This document shows positions 1 to 7,041 of a stretch of 36,975 bases of DNA, piece after piece. Position 1 is the first letter of the stretch. Each line of letters starts with the position of its first letter. A model generated the notes under the pieces. That model was not told where the DNA came from, did not search any database, and saw only the letters and a program-made list of their open reading frames with translations. The stretch covers positions 1 through 36,975 of the IMG/VR virus record IMGVR_UViG_3300044712_000519. One strand, given 5' to 3'. Source of the DNA: a virus. The position numbers and the translations under genes are program-made.

Positions 1-127
1 TCATCTAGCCACTTCTCCCTATCATTACTCACCTCTATCATCTGTCATGGTGTGAATTGTGGTATTGCATTTTCAGATAGTACTTCTCAGCATTTTAGGC
101 AATGTATCGGGTCGCTTTTTTTAACAA
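1..127. repeat. Terminal direct repeat, left copy
   Basis: These 127 bases are identical to 36849-36975. The repeat lies inside a coding sequence that continues in frame across the join, so it most simply marks a circular (or circularly permuted) genome of about 36,848 bp assembled with an overlap. A true packaged terminal repeat of exactly this length is less likely but cannot be excluded from sequence alone. Confidence 0.95.
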
Positions 128-623
128 TATGATTGCATAATTGTGATGCTTCTTCTCATGGGTCTTTTTCAGTTGGCTCTTCTTTCTCTAGGGAGGTGAG
201 GAACTCAAGTAATTCTTCATAAATACTTTCTACCTCATCATTATCTACTTTCATTGTATTTTTTCTCCTCTCCAGTTCTTCCCTTAGCTTTTCGAGAATA
301 GAGGACTCATTGAGTACCATAGTTTTCTTTTCTCAGTCGAGAGAGTATTCTACTTTGAGAGAGCTTTTATTCGCTATCTTTGGTCTAATAGGAACTCAGT
401 TATCATATTGCCAGTGTTCATCTTCTGTGATTTCTACTTTGACTTCTTTCCCTCTTTCTATTGCCTCAGCTCTTTTTTGGGAGAGGGGTTTTTCTTTTAA
501 TTCTATCAAAAGTCATACTCTAATCATGTTTTTAATAGTATCATTCGTGAGCCATGCTCATTCTATTTCAGTAGCTTCATCAGCCCATTTATATTCTTTT
601 CAGTTGTGTGTAAGAGTGAGCAT
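1..623 (-). CDS. Hypothetical protein, N-terminal part (gene continues across the circular join)
   Basis: ATG at 621-623. The frame runs to base 1 and, on the circle, continues from 36848 to a TAA at 36605, giving 288 aa with TGA read as Gly. The N-terminal half is charged and rich in Glu and Lys; around residues 170-190 there is a possible zinc ribbon (Cys-Asn-His followed by CLKCG). TGA codons lie in DGEK, NGVPI and similar turns. The start follows the stop of the upstream zinc-ribbon gene by two bases, with no Shine-Dalgarno sequence. An internal ATG at 252-254 has a GGAGAG-like sequence upstream and might give a shorter product. No family recognised. Confidence 0.8.
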
Positions 624-625
624 AG

Positions 626-814
626 TTATTTGGTTATTATTGGAACTAGATATTGAGAGAAACATCCTTTACAAAAATGTGCATCGCGTGGTATTCGATT
701 GTCTCCCGCAATTCATTCTCAGGCGATACTTCAATAACTGAGAGTGTAAACACCCTGTCAGTCTGTTGTGAGTTCTTTTTGGCATTTATCGCAAGTTACT
801 TTTCTTGTTATCAT
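626..814 (-). CDS. Small zinc-ribbon protein (62 aa)
   Basis: ATG at 812-814, TAA at 626-628. The protein opens MITRKVTCDKC and has a second pair, CKGC, about 36 residues later, so four cysteines could bind one zinc ion. Three glycines are TGA codons, one in the turn AGEGIAGD. It sits two bases before the large wrap-around gene, probably in the same transcript. Such ribbons are often DNA-binding or protein-binding; no specific role can be assigned. Fold inferred from cysteine spacing only. Confidence 0.75.
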
Positions 815-900
815 ACTATTTAGTTAAGAAAGTTATTCCTTTATAGAAAGGATAAGTAAGGAGGAGAGCTAGTAGGGTAGGAAAGATGAGATTTTGCATA

Positions 901-1230
901 TTATAATTGTGATAATTGTGCAGATAATTTGTGGGCTTCCTGTGCGACTTCTCGCTCACTCCATTTTTCTATGGTGTCTTCATAATGTGATGTATCAAAA
1001 CCAACTATATAGTCTTCTGGGTTCAGGTCTTTTATAAATGGTGCAAAGTGTTCTCACTTTATGTCTTTTACTTTCTTACCGAAAGTCAGACCGCCATGTA
1101 CCTCTACTGGTATGTCGTCATAGTGAACTCAATTATATTTGTGTCACTCAGGCAAAATTACATATCCATTACCAAATCCGTGTTCTATTCACGGTAACCA
1201 AGTGTTCTGTAATATAAATGTCTTAAGCAT
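901..1230 (-). CDS. Conserved phage hypothetical protein (109 aa)
   Basis: ATG at 1228-1230, TAA at 901-903. The motifs GNGYVILPEGHKYNG, YDDIPVEVHGGLTF and VGFDTSHYEDT resemble a widespread uncharacterised phage protein (my recollection of the pattern, not a search). TGA codons give the Gly in PEGHKYNG, a position that looks conserved. It is the first gene downstream of the TTGCAA-N16-TATACT promoter at 1258-1285, and its start follows the U/C-rich tract ATTTCCTTTT rather than a Shine-Dalgarno sequence. Early expression is likely by position; the function is unknown. Confidence 0.85.
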
Positions 1231-1257
1231 AAAAGGAAATTAGAAGTAAGTGAGGTT

Positions 1258-1298
1258 AGTATATTCATCTCTCTACATATTGCAAGTAATTATTGCAT
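1258..1298 (-). promoter_or_regulatory. Promoter P1 with upstream box
   Basis: On the minus strand TTGCAA (1280-1285) lies 16 bases from TATACT (1258-1263). A further element, ATGCAATAAT (1289-1298), sits three bases upstream of the -35. Exactly the same arrangement occurs at 5073-5113, so both are probably read by the same factor. TTGCAA is self-complementary, so the pair of TTGCA boxes could also bind a dimeric regulator. Inferred from sequence repetition and sigma70-like spacing. Confidence 0.65.
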
Positions 1299-1496
1299 TT
1301 ACTTTAATCTAATTCCTTTTCTCATTAATCATTTTTCTAGTCTTTCCTTGTAAAACTCAAAGTCTTTGTCCTTTAATACATCACGTTTATTACGAGTAAA
1401 CCAGTTTTGTATATTAGTACGTTTAGTAGTAGTGAGTTTAGCGAGTTCATCATATCGATACTTAGCTTCGTGTCTTAGTTTGTTGTATTTGTTCAT
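1299..1496 (-). CDS. Small HTH-like DNA-binding protein (65 aa)
   Basis: ATG at 1494-1496, TAA at 1299-1301; it overlaps the end of the RusA gene by 22 bases. It is highly basic, and the stretch RYDELAKLTTTKRTNIQNW (residues 14-32) resembles a helix-turn-helix in which TTTKRTNIQNW would be the recognition part. It is the last gene before promoter P1. One glycine is a TGA codon. A regulator is possible, but the HTH assignment rests on pattern only. Confidence 0.7.
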
Positions 1497-1840
1497 AGTG
1501 GGTTTATTATTAGTTCTATACGAGGGTTTTGTTTGTCTATTTCCATTATTTCTACTGTGGCTTTTTTTATTTGAGAATCGTCTTCAAATATTATTCCTGT
1601 CAGAGCGTCCATTGAGAGCTTGTGGTAATTATCCCAGTCTCTCACTCTTCTATCTCAAAAGAATATCTTTATTTCAATTTCTAATGTGTCTAGGAGAGGT
1701 TTTCACTTGTATTGTAGTCTAGTTTGTAGTATGTAACTATTCTTGAGCTCCTTAGCCTCTTTTTTCATAAATCGTATCTTTCAGGACTGAGCGTATGCCC
1801 ATTGTGTAGAGCGAGGATTTCATTTGAGAGTTATGTGCAT
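1475..1840 (-). CDS. rusA: RusA-family Holliday junction resolvase (121 aa)
   Basis: ATG at 1838-1840, TAA at 1475-1477. The length matches the RusA family (about 120 aa). The family signature is clear: RDWDNYHKLSMDALTG followed by IIFEDDSQI, giving the acidic residues that bind Mg2+ and cut four-way junctions, and the basic N-terminus MHITLKGNPRSTQ. RusA resolves branched DNA made during replication and recombination, which fits its place downstream of an HNH-like nuclease and of the Rad52-type annealing gene. Five of its six glycines are TGA codons, so without code 25 the gene is unreadable. It follows the upstream gene by a TAA-T-ATG junction. Confidence 0.92.
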
Positions 1841-1841
1841 A

Positions 1842-2273
1842 TTAGTTTGGATAATCGACTTTTAGTATTTGCTTTGTGTGTTCGTAGTGATGCCATGCTC
1901 TTGATACGATTTCTATGTTGCTGGGGTCTAGCCTATGCTCTTCTCATCGTGATTTTGGTATCGTGTGGCTAAAGTTGGTAGGCGTGAGGTCTTCTAATGC
2001 TATCAGTTTATAGCATTCTTCTCATCATACTGCTATTCAAGTTATGATTGCTCAATTTACTCTAGAAGTTAATGTCGTATCTCATGGCTTTGCTATATGT
2101 TTTGCTGAAACACACCCATTCGATAATGCTCTCTCTAGTGCTATCCTCTTAAACAACTCAAATTCTCATGTCGCTCCTTTCTTTTCCTTTGTAGTTGTCT
2201 TTCATACTTGGCGTATTGACAGCTTTTCTGCTATTGCTTTCTTCTTAGCTCTTTTTTCTTGGAGTGTTTTCAT
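1842..2273 (-). CDS. HNH-like endonuclease (143 aa)
   Basis: ATG at 2271-2273, TAA at 1842-1844. The C-terminal half has NFSHTIPKSRGEEH, DPSNIEIV and a later HHYEH, which fit the H...N...H pattern of HNH nucleases seen in phage recombination genes, although the usual zinc cysteines are reduced. The N-terminus is strongly basic. Eight of ten glycines are TGA. It lies immediately before RusA and is joined by a TAA-T-ATG junction, suggesting a shared role in processing DNA intermediates. The specific subfamily was not identified. Confidence 0.75.
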
Positions 2274-2275
2274 GG

Positions 2276-2434
2276 TTAGTTAAAATTATATTCCCATTTA
2301 CCATCTTCATATCGTGCTTTTCGTTGTGTACCATTAGGGAAAGTTTGGTAGACCATTTTTATTCAGTCTTCTATTTTATAGTCTACAAAACTTCCATCGT
2401 ATGTGTAGTGTTGCATTGAGTATTCATCTTTCAT
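2276..2434 (-). CDS. Hypothetical protein (52 aa)
   Basis: ATG at 2432-2434 within the recurrent start context AATAATATG, TAA at 2276-2278. A small, Tyr- and charge-rich protein without hydrophobic segments or recognisable motifs. One TGA codon (EDGIK). It lies two bases upstream of the HNH-like nuclease gene in the early operon. Confidence 0.75.
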
Positions 2435-2435
2435 A

Positions 2436-2573
2436 TTATTTTGTTTTAAGAACTCAATTTTCGCTATACCAAGTGTTGTATGATGTAAGAGGTCAGTGTT
2501 TCTTTACAAAATCTGTTATTTCCTTTGGGAGTTCGTAGTTACGAACAATGCTTACTCTTGTTTGGTAGTCCAT
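2436..2573 (-). CDS. Hypothetical protein (45 aa)
   Basis: ATG at 2571-2573 overlaps the stop of the upstream gene (TAATG). TAA at 2436-2438, followed by a TAA-T-ATG junction. Soluble and mildly basic, with TGA codons in KHGPL and ENGVL. No family recognised; coding status is supported by the precise junctions at both ends. Confidence 0.7.
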
Positions 2574-2767
2574 TATTTGAATATTTTAATAGTTTCAGAT
2601 TTAAGTTTCATAAACTCTTCGTCGGTGAGTTCTACTTCTAAAGACCTGCCCGCAATATACTTGAGTGGATAATCCATGTTTCTGCCAGACCATTTATCAT
2701 TGTATGATTTCATTTGTTCTTCGTAGTCAGGATTTTCTATTTGTTTTGTTATAAATAGTTTATACAT
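2573..2767 (-). CDS. Hypothetical protein (64 aa)
   Basis: ATG at 2765-2767, TAA at 2573-2575. It begins MYKLFITKQIENPDY and ends with an acidic helix (LTDEEFMKLKSETIK). It has no TGA codon. The stop overlaps the next start by one base (TAATG), so translation is probably coupled. Function unknown. Confidence 0.75.
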   Translation of the reverse strand: MYKLFITKQIENPDYEEQMKSYNDKWSGRNMDYPLKYIAGRSLEVELTDEEFMKLKSETIKIFK

Positions 2768-2769
2768 AG

Positions 2770-2931
2770 TTATTTAGTTAATTGCTTAAGTGCTGTTTGG
2801 TAACCGAGTTCGTAGGCTTTATCACTCTTCACTCGTGCGTAGTGTCTCATTGCCTTGAGCATGTAGTCATCAGTGGCACAGTGGAGCGAATAATGCTCTA
2901 GTATCTGAGGAGCCGTGCGGAGGGTTTTCAT
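2770..2931 (-). CDS. Hypothetical protein (53 aa)
   Basis: ATG at 2929-2931 in the context AATAATATG, TAA at 2770-2772. Basic, helical-looking protein (MKTLRTAPQILEHYSLHC at the start) without TGA codons. No function can be assigned. Confidence 0.7.
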   Translation of the reverse strand: MKTLRTAPQILEHYSLHCATDDYMLKAMRHYARVKSDKAYELGYQTALKQLTK

Positions 2932-2932
2932 A

Positions 2933-3055
2933 TTATTTATATTCTATAAGATGTCATTCCTGTATCAATTTTCGTATTATATCTACTGTATTATCAGATT
3001 TTACTGAATCCTCATTTATTTTGTAAACTATTCAGTCAAAAGAAAGTATTGTCAT
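2933..3055 (-). CDS. Hypothetical protein (40 aa)
   Basis: ATG at 3053-3055, TAA at 2933-2935, linked to the next gene by TAA-T-ATG. It has TGA codons in FDGIV and QEGHL. Very short; supported by its exact fit between neighbours rather than by homology. Confidence 0.65.
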
Positions 3056-3057
3056 AA

Positions 3058-3426
3058 TTAAATAGTTTGTAAATAAGCCTCTGCATTGGGAGCTTCGATA
3101 TTGAGTCAAGCATTGAAAGCCTTTTTAATATCTTCTTTTGTGTAGGTAGCTTTCTCATGTTTATTTCTAGGGAGTAAGTCTATTCCGTGGAACGTATATT
3201 GAGAACAGTGTACTTTCTTTCCGTTCTGATTAGTAAACCAACTCTTACAGTCTATCTTGTATCCTCTGTCTCGGAGCTTTCGTATACATTCAGTGTGGTG
3301 AGCTATACGAGGGCGAATATCGAGGAGCATAGGAAGAGATACAGGCTCTCATTTATGCTTTTTCAAGAGTTCTAGGACTCTGTCAGCTTGAGACTCGTGG
3401 CATTTGTGAAAAAGGAAATCGAACAT
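3058..3426 (-). CDS. Winged-helix/HTH-like protein (122 aa)
   Basis: ATG at 3424-3426, TAA at 3058-3060. Residues about 12-60 (ESQADRVLELLKKHKGEPVS, then LPMLLDIRPRIAHHTECIRK) look like the DNA-binding winged helix common in phage replication or regulatory proteins, with R-x-GYKI as a wing. Two TGA codons fall in loops (HKGEP, NAGLN). The start is preceded by the leader TTTCCTTTCCTTTTATT, also found before 4981, 11069 and 1230, so it may be first in a transcript even though no clear promoter is visible. Role inferred as DNA-binding. Confidence 0.75.
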
Positions 3427-3462
3427 AATAAAAAGGAAAGGAAATAAAAGTGTCGGTTAGGA

Positions 3463-3786
3463 CTATTTTTGGTCTGGTAACTTCTCTTTGATTTCTTCAA
3501 TCTTTTTTTCAAGCCATGCTTGGTAGTAATCGTTGAAGAATTTATATCCGTGTTTATTTACTTGTTCCCAGTAAACGTAGAGAGTGTTTCTGAGACGTTG
3601 AGAATTAGTCTTTCAATCACTAGGCTTTTCTTCTACATCTATTTGTTCTGCTATACCTGTTTTCTTCGCAAGAAATAGGTACGCCATCTGTTCTGGTGGT
3701 AGCTCAGGAGAATAGAGAGTAATTTTTACTCATCCATCACTCATCGTAGCTATTTGTCAGATTTCTATGTTTTTTAGAGAGAGCAT
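3463..3786 (-). CDS. Conserved phage protein near recombination genes (107 aa)
   Basis: ATG at 3784-3786, TAG at 3463-3465. The C-terminal half (SQRLRNTLYVYWEQ, then FFNDYYQAWLEKKIEEIKEK) resembles a family often found beside phage single-strand-binding and annealing proteins; that is recollection of the pattern, not a search. Four TGA codons, including the pair DGG. It directly follows the SSB-like gene by a TAA-T-ATG junction. Confidence 0.75.
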
Positions 3787-3787
3787 A

Positions 3788-4075
3788 TTAGAAAGGTACA
3801 TCATCAATAGATACTTTGTTACTGAACATTTCATTCGCTACGTCGTGGATATTGTTTGTAGGAGATGGTAAATCTCTTGGCTCACACAATGTAATACTTG
3901 GTTTATCTTGGTATATGCTCCAAAAGAAATTAACATAACCTTTAGGAGATTGTTTAGACAGCTCATTAAGTTTTTCTATATCTTTAGGACTAAAACTACC
4001 ACTTCCATATTCTTTTCCTGTTTTCTTGCTGATTTTCTTTTCAAACCAACCAAAGTAGTTTTTATTTTCTGCCAT
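3788..4075 (-). CDS. SSB-like protein with acidic C-terminal tail (95 aa)
   Basis: ATG at 4073-4075, TAA at 3788-3790. The protein ends SIDDVPF, very close to the DDDIPF tip through which bacterial SSB proteins recruit repair factors. The N-terminal part (NYFGWFEKKISKKTGKEYG) is aromatic and basic, as in a small single-strand DNA-binding domain, though shorter than a canonical OB-fold SSB. It lies directly after the Rad52-type annealing gene, the usual partner. No TGA codon. SSB identity is an inference from tail and context. Confidence 0.6.
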   Translation of the reverse strand: MAENKNYFGWFEKKISKKTGKEYGSGSFSPKDIEKLNELSKQSPKGYVNFFWSIYQDKPSITLCEPRDLPSPTNNIHDVANEMFSNKVSIDDVPF

Positions 4076-4076
4076 A

Positions 4077-4544
4077 TTATTTTAAGTTATTGATATAAGT
4101 TGTTAGGTCGTATACACGGTTTCATTGTTTATCTATTACATAAGGATAGTTGCTTTGTGTTTTTACTTCGTTTGAGTCTACAAATTGTATCTTCATAGAG
4201 TAAAGAAATCGACCTATGCCCCATTTTACTGCTGCTCGTTTAAAAGAGTCAGAAAGTTCTCACTTTTCTCATTCAATATCTGTTTCAGTACCTCAGTCTG
4301 TCTTCCATACCCATTCTCCACCTATTTTAATTCCGATAGAACACAACATAGTGTCTTTTACTTGGTAATACTTATCTTGCCAGTTTTCAGGTCATACAAC
4401 CTCGTCTAATAGCTCCTGTACATTTCGAGAATCTATATATGCTACACACTGAGCTAGTGGTTTATTTTTAGAGAAAGATTGTACTCTCCATTTAAATGGT
4501 AGTTCTTTTTGTAAATCTTTAAGGTTTATATTTTTAGTTTCCAT
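4077..4544 (-). CDS. Rad52/Rad22-family single-strand annealing protein (155 aa)
   Basis: ATG at 4542-4544, TAA at 4077-4079. The Rad52 core is clear: CVAYIDSRNVQELLDEVVG, then NWQDKYY, then WKTDGGTETDIEGEKGE and SDSFKRAAVKWGIGRFLY. Such phage proteins anneal complementary single strands during recombination-dependent replication and would work with the SSB-like product downstream. TGA encodes glycines in DGGTE and EGEKGE, positions that are small residues in the family, which is strong support for code 25. It lacks the long C-terminal region of eukaryotic Rad52, as usual for phages. Confidence 0.9.
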
Positions 4545-4545
4545 A

Positions 4546-4725
4546 TTATTTGAGTAAGAGAGATTTAAGTGTTATCTTCGGTCTTGATTGATACCACCAG
4601 TAAACTGAGAATGCAAATCAAGCATTATGGAGTTGTTCTTGTACTTCTTTTTCTGATAAAAATGATAGTTGTGCGTTTATTGTTTCAAAAACACAGACTG
4701 GTATGTCTTTATAAATTGAGTTCAT
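4546..4725 (-). CDS. Hypothetical protein (59 aa)
   Basis: ATG at 4723-4725, TAA at 4546-4548, TAA-T-ATG junctions at both ends. The middle (QLSFLSEKEVQEQLHNAG) is helical and the end aromatic (FAFSVYWWYQS). The frame also stays open further upstream, but that part overlaps the preceding gene and is not its start. Function unknown; it sits immediately before the annealing gene. Confidence 0.72.
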
Positions 4726-4726
4726 A

Positions 4727-4981
4727 TTAGCTGTGTATTTGTTTAGAAGTAAAATTTCAATCTTCATATATTCAATCTCCTGTGCATATCCCGAGAGACC
4801 AAGTGTCTTTTGGTTTCTTTCTTGTTTGGCTCTCGTATTTGAGGAGTTGCCAATGAATAGCAATCTTATCTCCGTAGAGTCATTTTCATACTTCTTCTGC
4901 TTCTCGTATAAAATCTTCTACTGTGAATGGCTCGGAATATCCAGAATCATCAAGAGGAATGTCGTATACTTGTTCAGACAT
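4727..4981 (-). CDS. Hypothetical protein, first gene after promoter P2 leader (84 aa)
   Basis: ATG at 4979-4981 after the U/C-rich tract ATTTTCCTTTT, TAA at 4727-4729. Acidic N-terminus (MSEQVYDIPLDDSG) and several TGA glycines (VGKGLYGD, GDGIYEDGN). It opens the operon carrying the annealing protein, SSB-like protein, HTH protein, HNH nuclease and RusA. The roughly 90-base leader from P2 contains no other gene. No family recognised. Confidence 0.75.
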
Positions 4982-5072
4982 AAAAGGAAAATAAAGAAAT
5001 AAAGAGCGTGTTAATCAAAGGTCTGTTAGTTCGGCATTGCCTGTTAAACGAAGTTATTGATTGAACATAGCA

Positions 5073-5113
5073 AGTATACTCAGATACTTTATGATTGCAA
5101 GAGATTATTGCAT
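5073..5113 (-). promoter_or_regulatory. Promoter P2 with upstream box
   Basis: Minus strand TTGCAA (5095-5100), 16 bases, TATACT (5073-5078), and the same ATGCAATAAT box (5104-5113) three bases upstream as in P1. It drives the recombination operon starting at 4981. The leader region 4982-5072 holds no tRNA or recognisable riboswitch; it shows a short GGCAATGCC palindrome-like segment around 5036-5044. Confidence 0.7.
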
Positions 5114-5131
5114 TATTTACTTGACGAGTCT

Positions 5132-5293
5132 TTATTTTGTGGTCACTTCCGTAGTTATCAAAGCTCCTCAGCCATACTCTGCTATCCCTACTATTACACC
5201 TTTCTTTCAGTTATGTATTGTATCACCGAGTTTATAACGGATAGGTTTTCAATACGTCATGAACTGGTTAGGGAGTAAGTGCATATATTCCAT
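5132..5293 (-). CDS. Hypothetical protein (53 aa)
   Basis: ATG at 5291-5293, TAA at 5132-5134. It contains YKLGDTIHNGKKGVIVGIAE, like a small beta-barrel (SH3/KOW-like) turn pattern, with TGA codons at YGKPI, HNGKK and YGGGA. It is the last gene before the P2 intergenic region. A methionine four codons in is an alternative start. Function unknown. Confidence 0.7.
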
Positions 5294-5294
5294 G

Positions 5295-5495
5295 TTATTT
5301 TAATAAACGTATAATAGTCTCTATGTCTTCTTTGCTTTCAGGAATAAGTAACTCAGTACCACTATCAGAATACATTTTCCAAACTCATTCTTCATATGTT
5401 AAGTTTATACCAAATAGAAGTTTCTCCCACCATTTCACATACTTATCATATTTGAATTTCATTTCTTTGAGTTCTTTTTCAGTTGGGTGATACAT
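5295..5495 (-). CDS. Hypothetical protein (66 aa)
   Basis: ATG at 5493-5495, TAA at 5295-5297, one base from the next ATG. Charged and aromatic (KYVKWWEKLLFG), ending in an acidic-then-basic helix (ESKEDIETIIRLLK). One TGA codon (EEGVW). No known family. Confidence 0.72.
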
Positions 5496-5499
5496 AATT

Positions 5500-5649
5500 T
5501 TATTTAGTTAAATATCAATTTTTTATAGCTTCGTAGTAAATTGCCCTGTATTTACTTTCCTTAGAGAGATTAGATTTCTCCCATTTGCTCCAGAGGGAGA
5601 GTTTTTGAGAGTCGGAGAGCTTTGCTAGTTCTTGTTGGTAGTCTTTCAT
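5500..5649 (-). CDS. Hypothetical protein (49 aa)
   Basis: ATG at 5647-5649 overlaps the end of the upstream gene by 25 bases; TAA at 5500-5502. Helical, charged (LAKLSDSQKLSLWSKWEKS). A TGA codon near the end (KNGYLTK) must be read through to reach the TAA just before the next gene. The frame is open farther upstream, but the overlap with 5625-5795 favours this start. Confidence 0.65.
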
Positions 5650-5795
5650 AGTTGCTCGATATATTGCTCTATTAAATCCTTTCCGTAAGAATGGAAGTAA
5701 AAATAGTCTGGTTTTCCTCATTCTTGTCATCTCCAATCATAAAGAACTTCAAGTATTTTATCGAGAGATAGTTTTGTTTTTGGAGGTGTACGCAT
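5625..5795 (-). CDS. Hypothetical protein (56 aa)
   Basis: ATG at 5793-5795, TAG at 5625-5627. It contains TKLSLDKILEVLYDWRGQ and three or more TGA glycines (WRGQEGG, QLGK). A short, soluble protein; visible only with TGA read as Gly. Function unknown. Confidence 0.68.
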
Positions 5796-5829
5796 ATTGT
5801 AGTTAGGTTAATTACTGAGAGTTCCATAA

Positions 5830-5988
5830 TTATCTTAATTTAGCACACCTATCTAGTATTTCTTGCAATCTCTTTTCATCTCTTTCGAGTCTTCTTTCCT
5901 CGGCTTCTATAATTCTATCATTATGTTGTATAGACTTAAAAGCTGAGCTAGAGAATAGAGCTAAAGGAAAGAGGAGTAGATAGAGCAT
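5830..5988 (-). CDS. Small secreted or membrane-anchored coiled-coil protein (52 aa)
   Basis: ATG at 5986-5988, TAA at 5830-5832. The N-terminus MLYLLLFPLALFSSSAF is a signal peptide or signal anchor; the rest (IIEAEERRLERDEKRLQEIL) is a charged helix. The design resembles small spanin-like (Rz-type) proteins, but it is far from the lysis genes. The start carries AATAATATG although no upstream stop is coupled to it. Function open. Confidence 0.7.
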   Translation of the reverse strand: MLYLLLFPLALFSSSAFKSIQHNDRIIEAEERRLERDEKRLQEILDRCAKLR

Positions 5989-6009
5989 ATTATTTTAGGT
6001 TATGAGGGG

Positions 6010-6276
6010 CTAGAGATAAACTATTTCTCAATTGTATTCATATCCTAGTGAAGTAGGAATAGCTTTGAGTTGGTAGTTCTTGTGTTTCTCAATATATTTC
6101 TCTCTGTATGCTTTTTGTAGCAAAGCAATCTCTGAGTTTTCAAATTCATTTCAGCAGTCTACACATTTATTCTTTTCAATATGTTTTGCCTTGCGAGAAG
6201 AAAATAACCCAAAGAAAGCAGATTGCTCTTCCATGACTGTCTCGATAATTTTGATAGGCTCTTTGTAGAAAGACAT
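6010..6276 (-). CDS. Zinc-ribbon-like hypothetical protein (88 aa)
   Basis: ATG at 6274-6276, TAG at 6010-6012. It has a half zinc ribbon, KCVDCGNEF (residues 38-46), whose Gly is TGA, followed by a charged helix. It overlaps 6159-6368 by 118 bases in another frame. The upstream gene also ends its clear part with a CKCPRC half-ribbon, so the two could together form one protein through a frameshift or sequence error, or be truly overlapping genes. Confidence 0.65.
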
Positions 6277-6368
6277 CGAGGACATTTGCACTTATAATCC
6301 TCAGAGTTGTAGTATTCCTCTGTTGCTTTTTCAAAACGTAATCTCATGAGTGAAATTGTTGAATTCAT
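6159..6368 (-). CDS. Short protein with CxCxxC motif, overlapping the next gene (69 aa)
   Basis: ATG at 6366-6368, TAG at 6159-6161. The first 37 residues, with EEYYNSEDYKCKCPRC, look like normal coding sequence. The last part coincides with the start of 6010-6276 in another frame and looks less protein-like. Either a frameshift joins them or the C-terminal tail is tolerated. No TGA codon. Function unknown. Confidence 0.5.
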   Translation of the reverse strand: MNSTISLMRLRFEKATEEYYNSEDYKCKCPRCLSTKSLSKLSRQSWKSNLLSLGYFLLARQNILKRINV

Positions 6369-6370
6369 AC

Positions 6371-6502
6371 TTACTTATTAAGAGATAGTCGTTTAGGCTT
6401 GAGAACACGGAGATAGTAGTCCTTTAGGTACTTGGTTCTTTTCTCACGTCTCAATTGTTTTATTTCTTCTTTCTTTTCGGAGATAAGGGAGTCGAGGGAC
6501 AT
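6371..6502 (-). CDS. Small basic protein (43 aa)
   Basis: ATG at 6500-6502, TAA at 6371-6373 just before the next start. Strongly basic helix (KKEEIKQLRREKRTKYLKDY). It could bind nucleic acid by charge; no motif is recognised and it has no TGA codon. Linked to its upstream gene by TAA-T-ATG. Confidence 0.65.
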   Translation of the reverse strand: MSLDSLISEKKEEIKQLRREKRTKYLKDYYLRVLKPKRLSLNK

Positions 6503-6503
6503 A

Positions 6504-6785
6504 TTATGAGTTTATTTTAGTATTTAGTATATCTATTCTATTCTTAGCAAAGCTGCAATTACTTCAAGTGACTTTAGCATTGAGACATAATTTCATTTGT
6601 TCGTGTGTAAAAGATGCTTCTAATTCTTTCATACAATCTCAATATTTTTTGTTTTCTCTTGAAAAGTTTTCCCATTCGATAGGTAAATCTCTCTTTGCAA
6701 ATTCTTTTTCTTCTTTTCTCCATTTTTCTACATCATCCTGTGTTGGTAGCCAAGGGGCAAATCGTGAGAACATCCATGCAAACAT
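6504..6785 (-). CDS. Hypothetical protein (93 aa)
   Basis: ATG at 6783-6785, TAA at 6504-6506. N-terminus MFAWMFSRFAPWLP is hydrophobic and could associate with the membrane; the rest is a charged helix with TGA codons at KYGDC and VTGSN. About 80 bases without a gene lie upstream (6786-6865). No family recognised. Confidence 0.7.
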
Positions 6786-6865
6786 AATAAATAATTAAAA
6801 TTAAACACTCTTATATTATTCACTTCTCTCTATAAATCAACTAATAATTAGATGACACACTTTAC

Positions 6866-7021
6866 TTACGGGAGAATGGGGTGGAAAACAATTCTTATAG
6901 AACAAGGTTTCTGGCAAGACTCACAAATCATACTTTTAGCTAGGTTATCTTCTAATTTTTCTCACTCAGGAACTATCATGCAGTTATAGTAAATAGAAGC
7001 GTTACAGCAATCAGATTTCAT
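6866..7021 (-). CDS. Cysteine-rich small protein (51 aa)
   Basis: ATG at 7019-7021, TAA at 6866-6868. Six cysteines, including DCCN and ICESCQKPC, suggest one zinc site. One TGA glycine (PEGEK). One of several tiny zinc-ribbon proteins in this genome. Function unknown. Confidence 0.68.
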
Positions 7022-7041
7022 AGTGTTATTATAGTTAAGAA

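Noticed and set aside
1-127. True packaged direct terminal repeat
   Set aside because: It lies inside a gene that reads through the join, and 127 bases is a common assembly overlap length; kept only as a less likely option.
310-741. Plus-strand open frames such as 310-741, 15438-15974 and 20679-21104
   Set aside because: They mirror minus-strand genes, lack known motifs and have amino-acid make-up expected from the complementary strand of coding DNA.
4618-4863. 81-aa frame as a single gene
   Set aside because: Its first part overlaps another good frame; the TAA-T-ATG junction at 4725-4729 splits the region into two genes (4546-4725 and 4727-4981).
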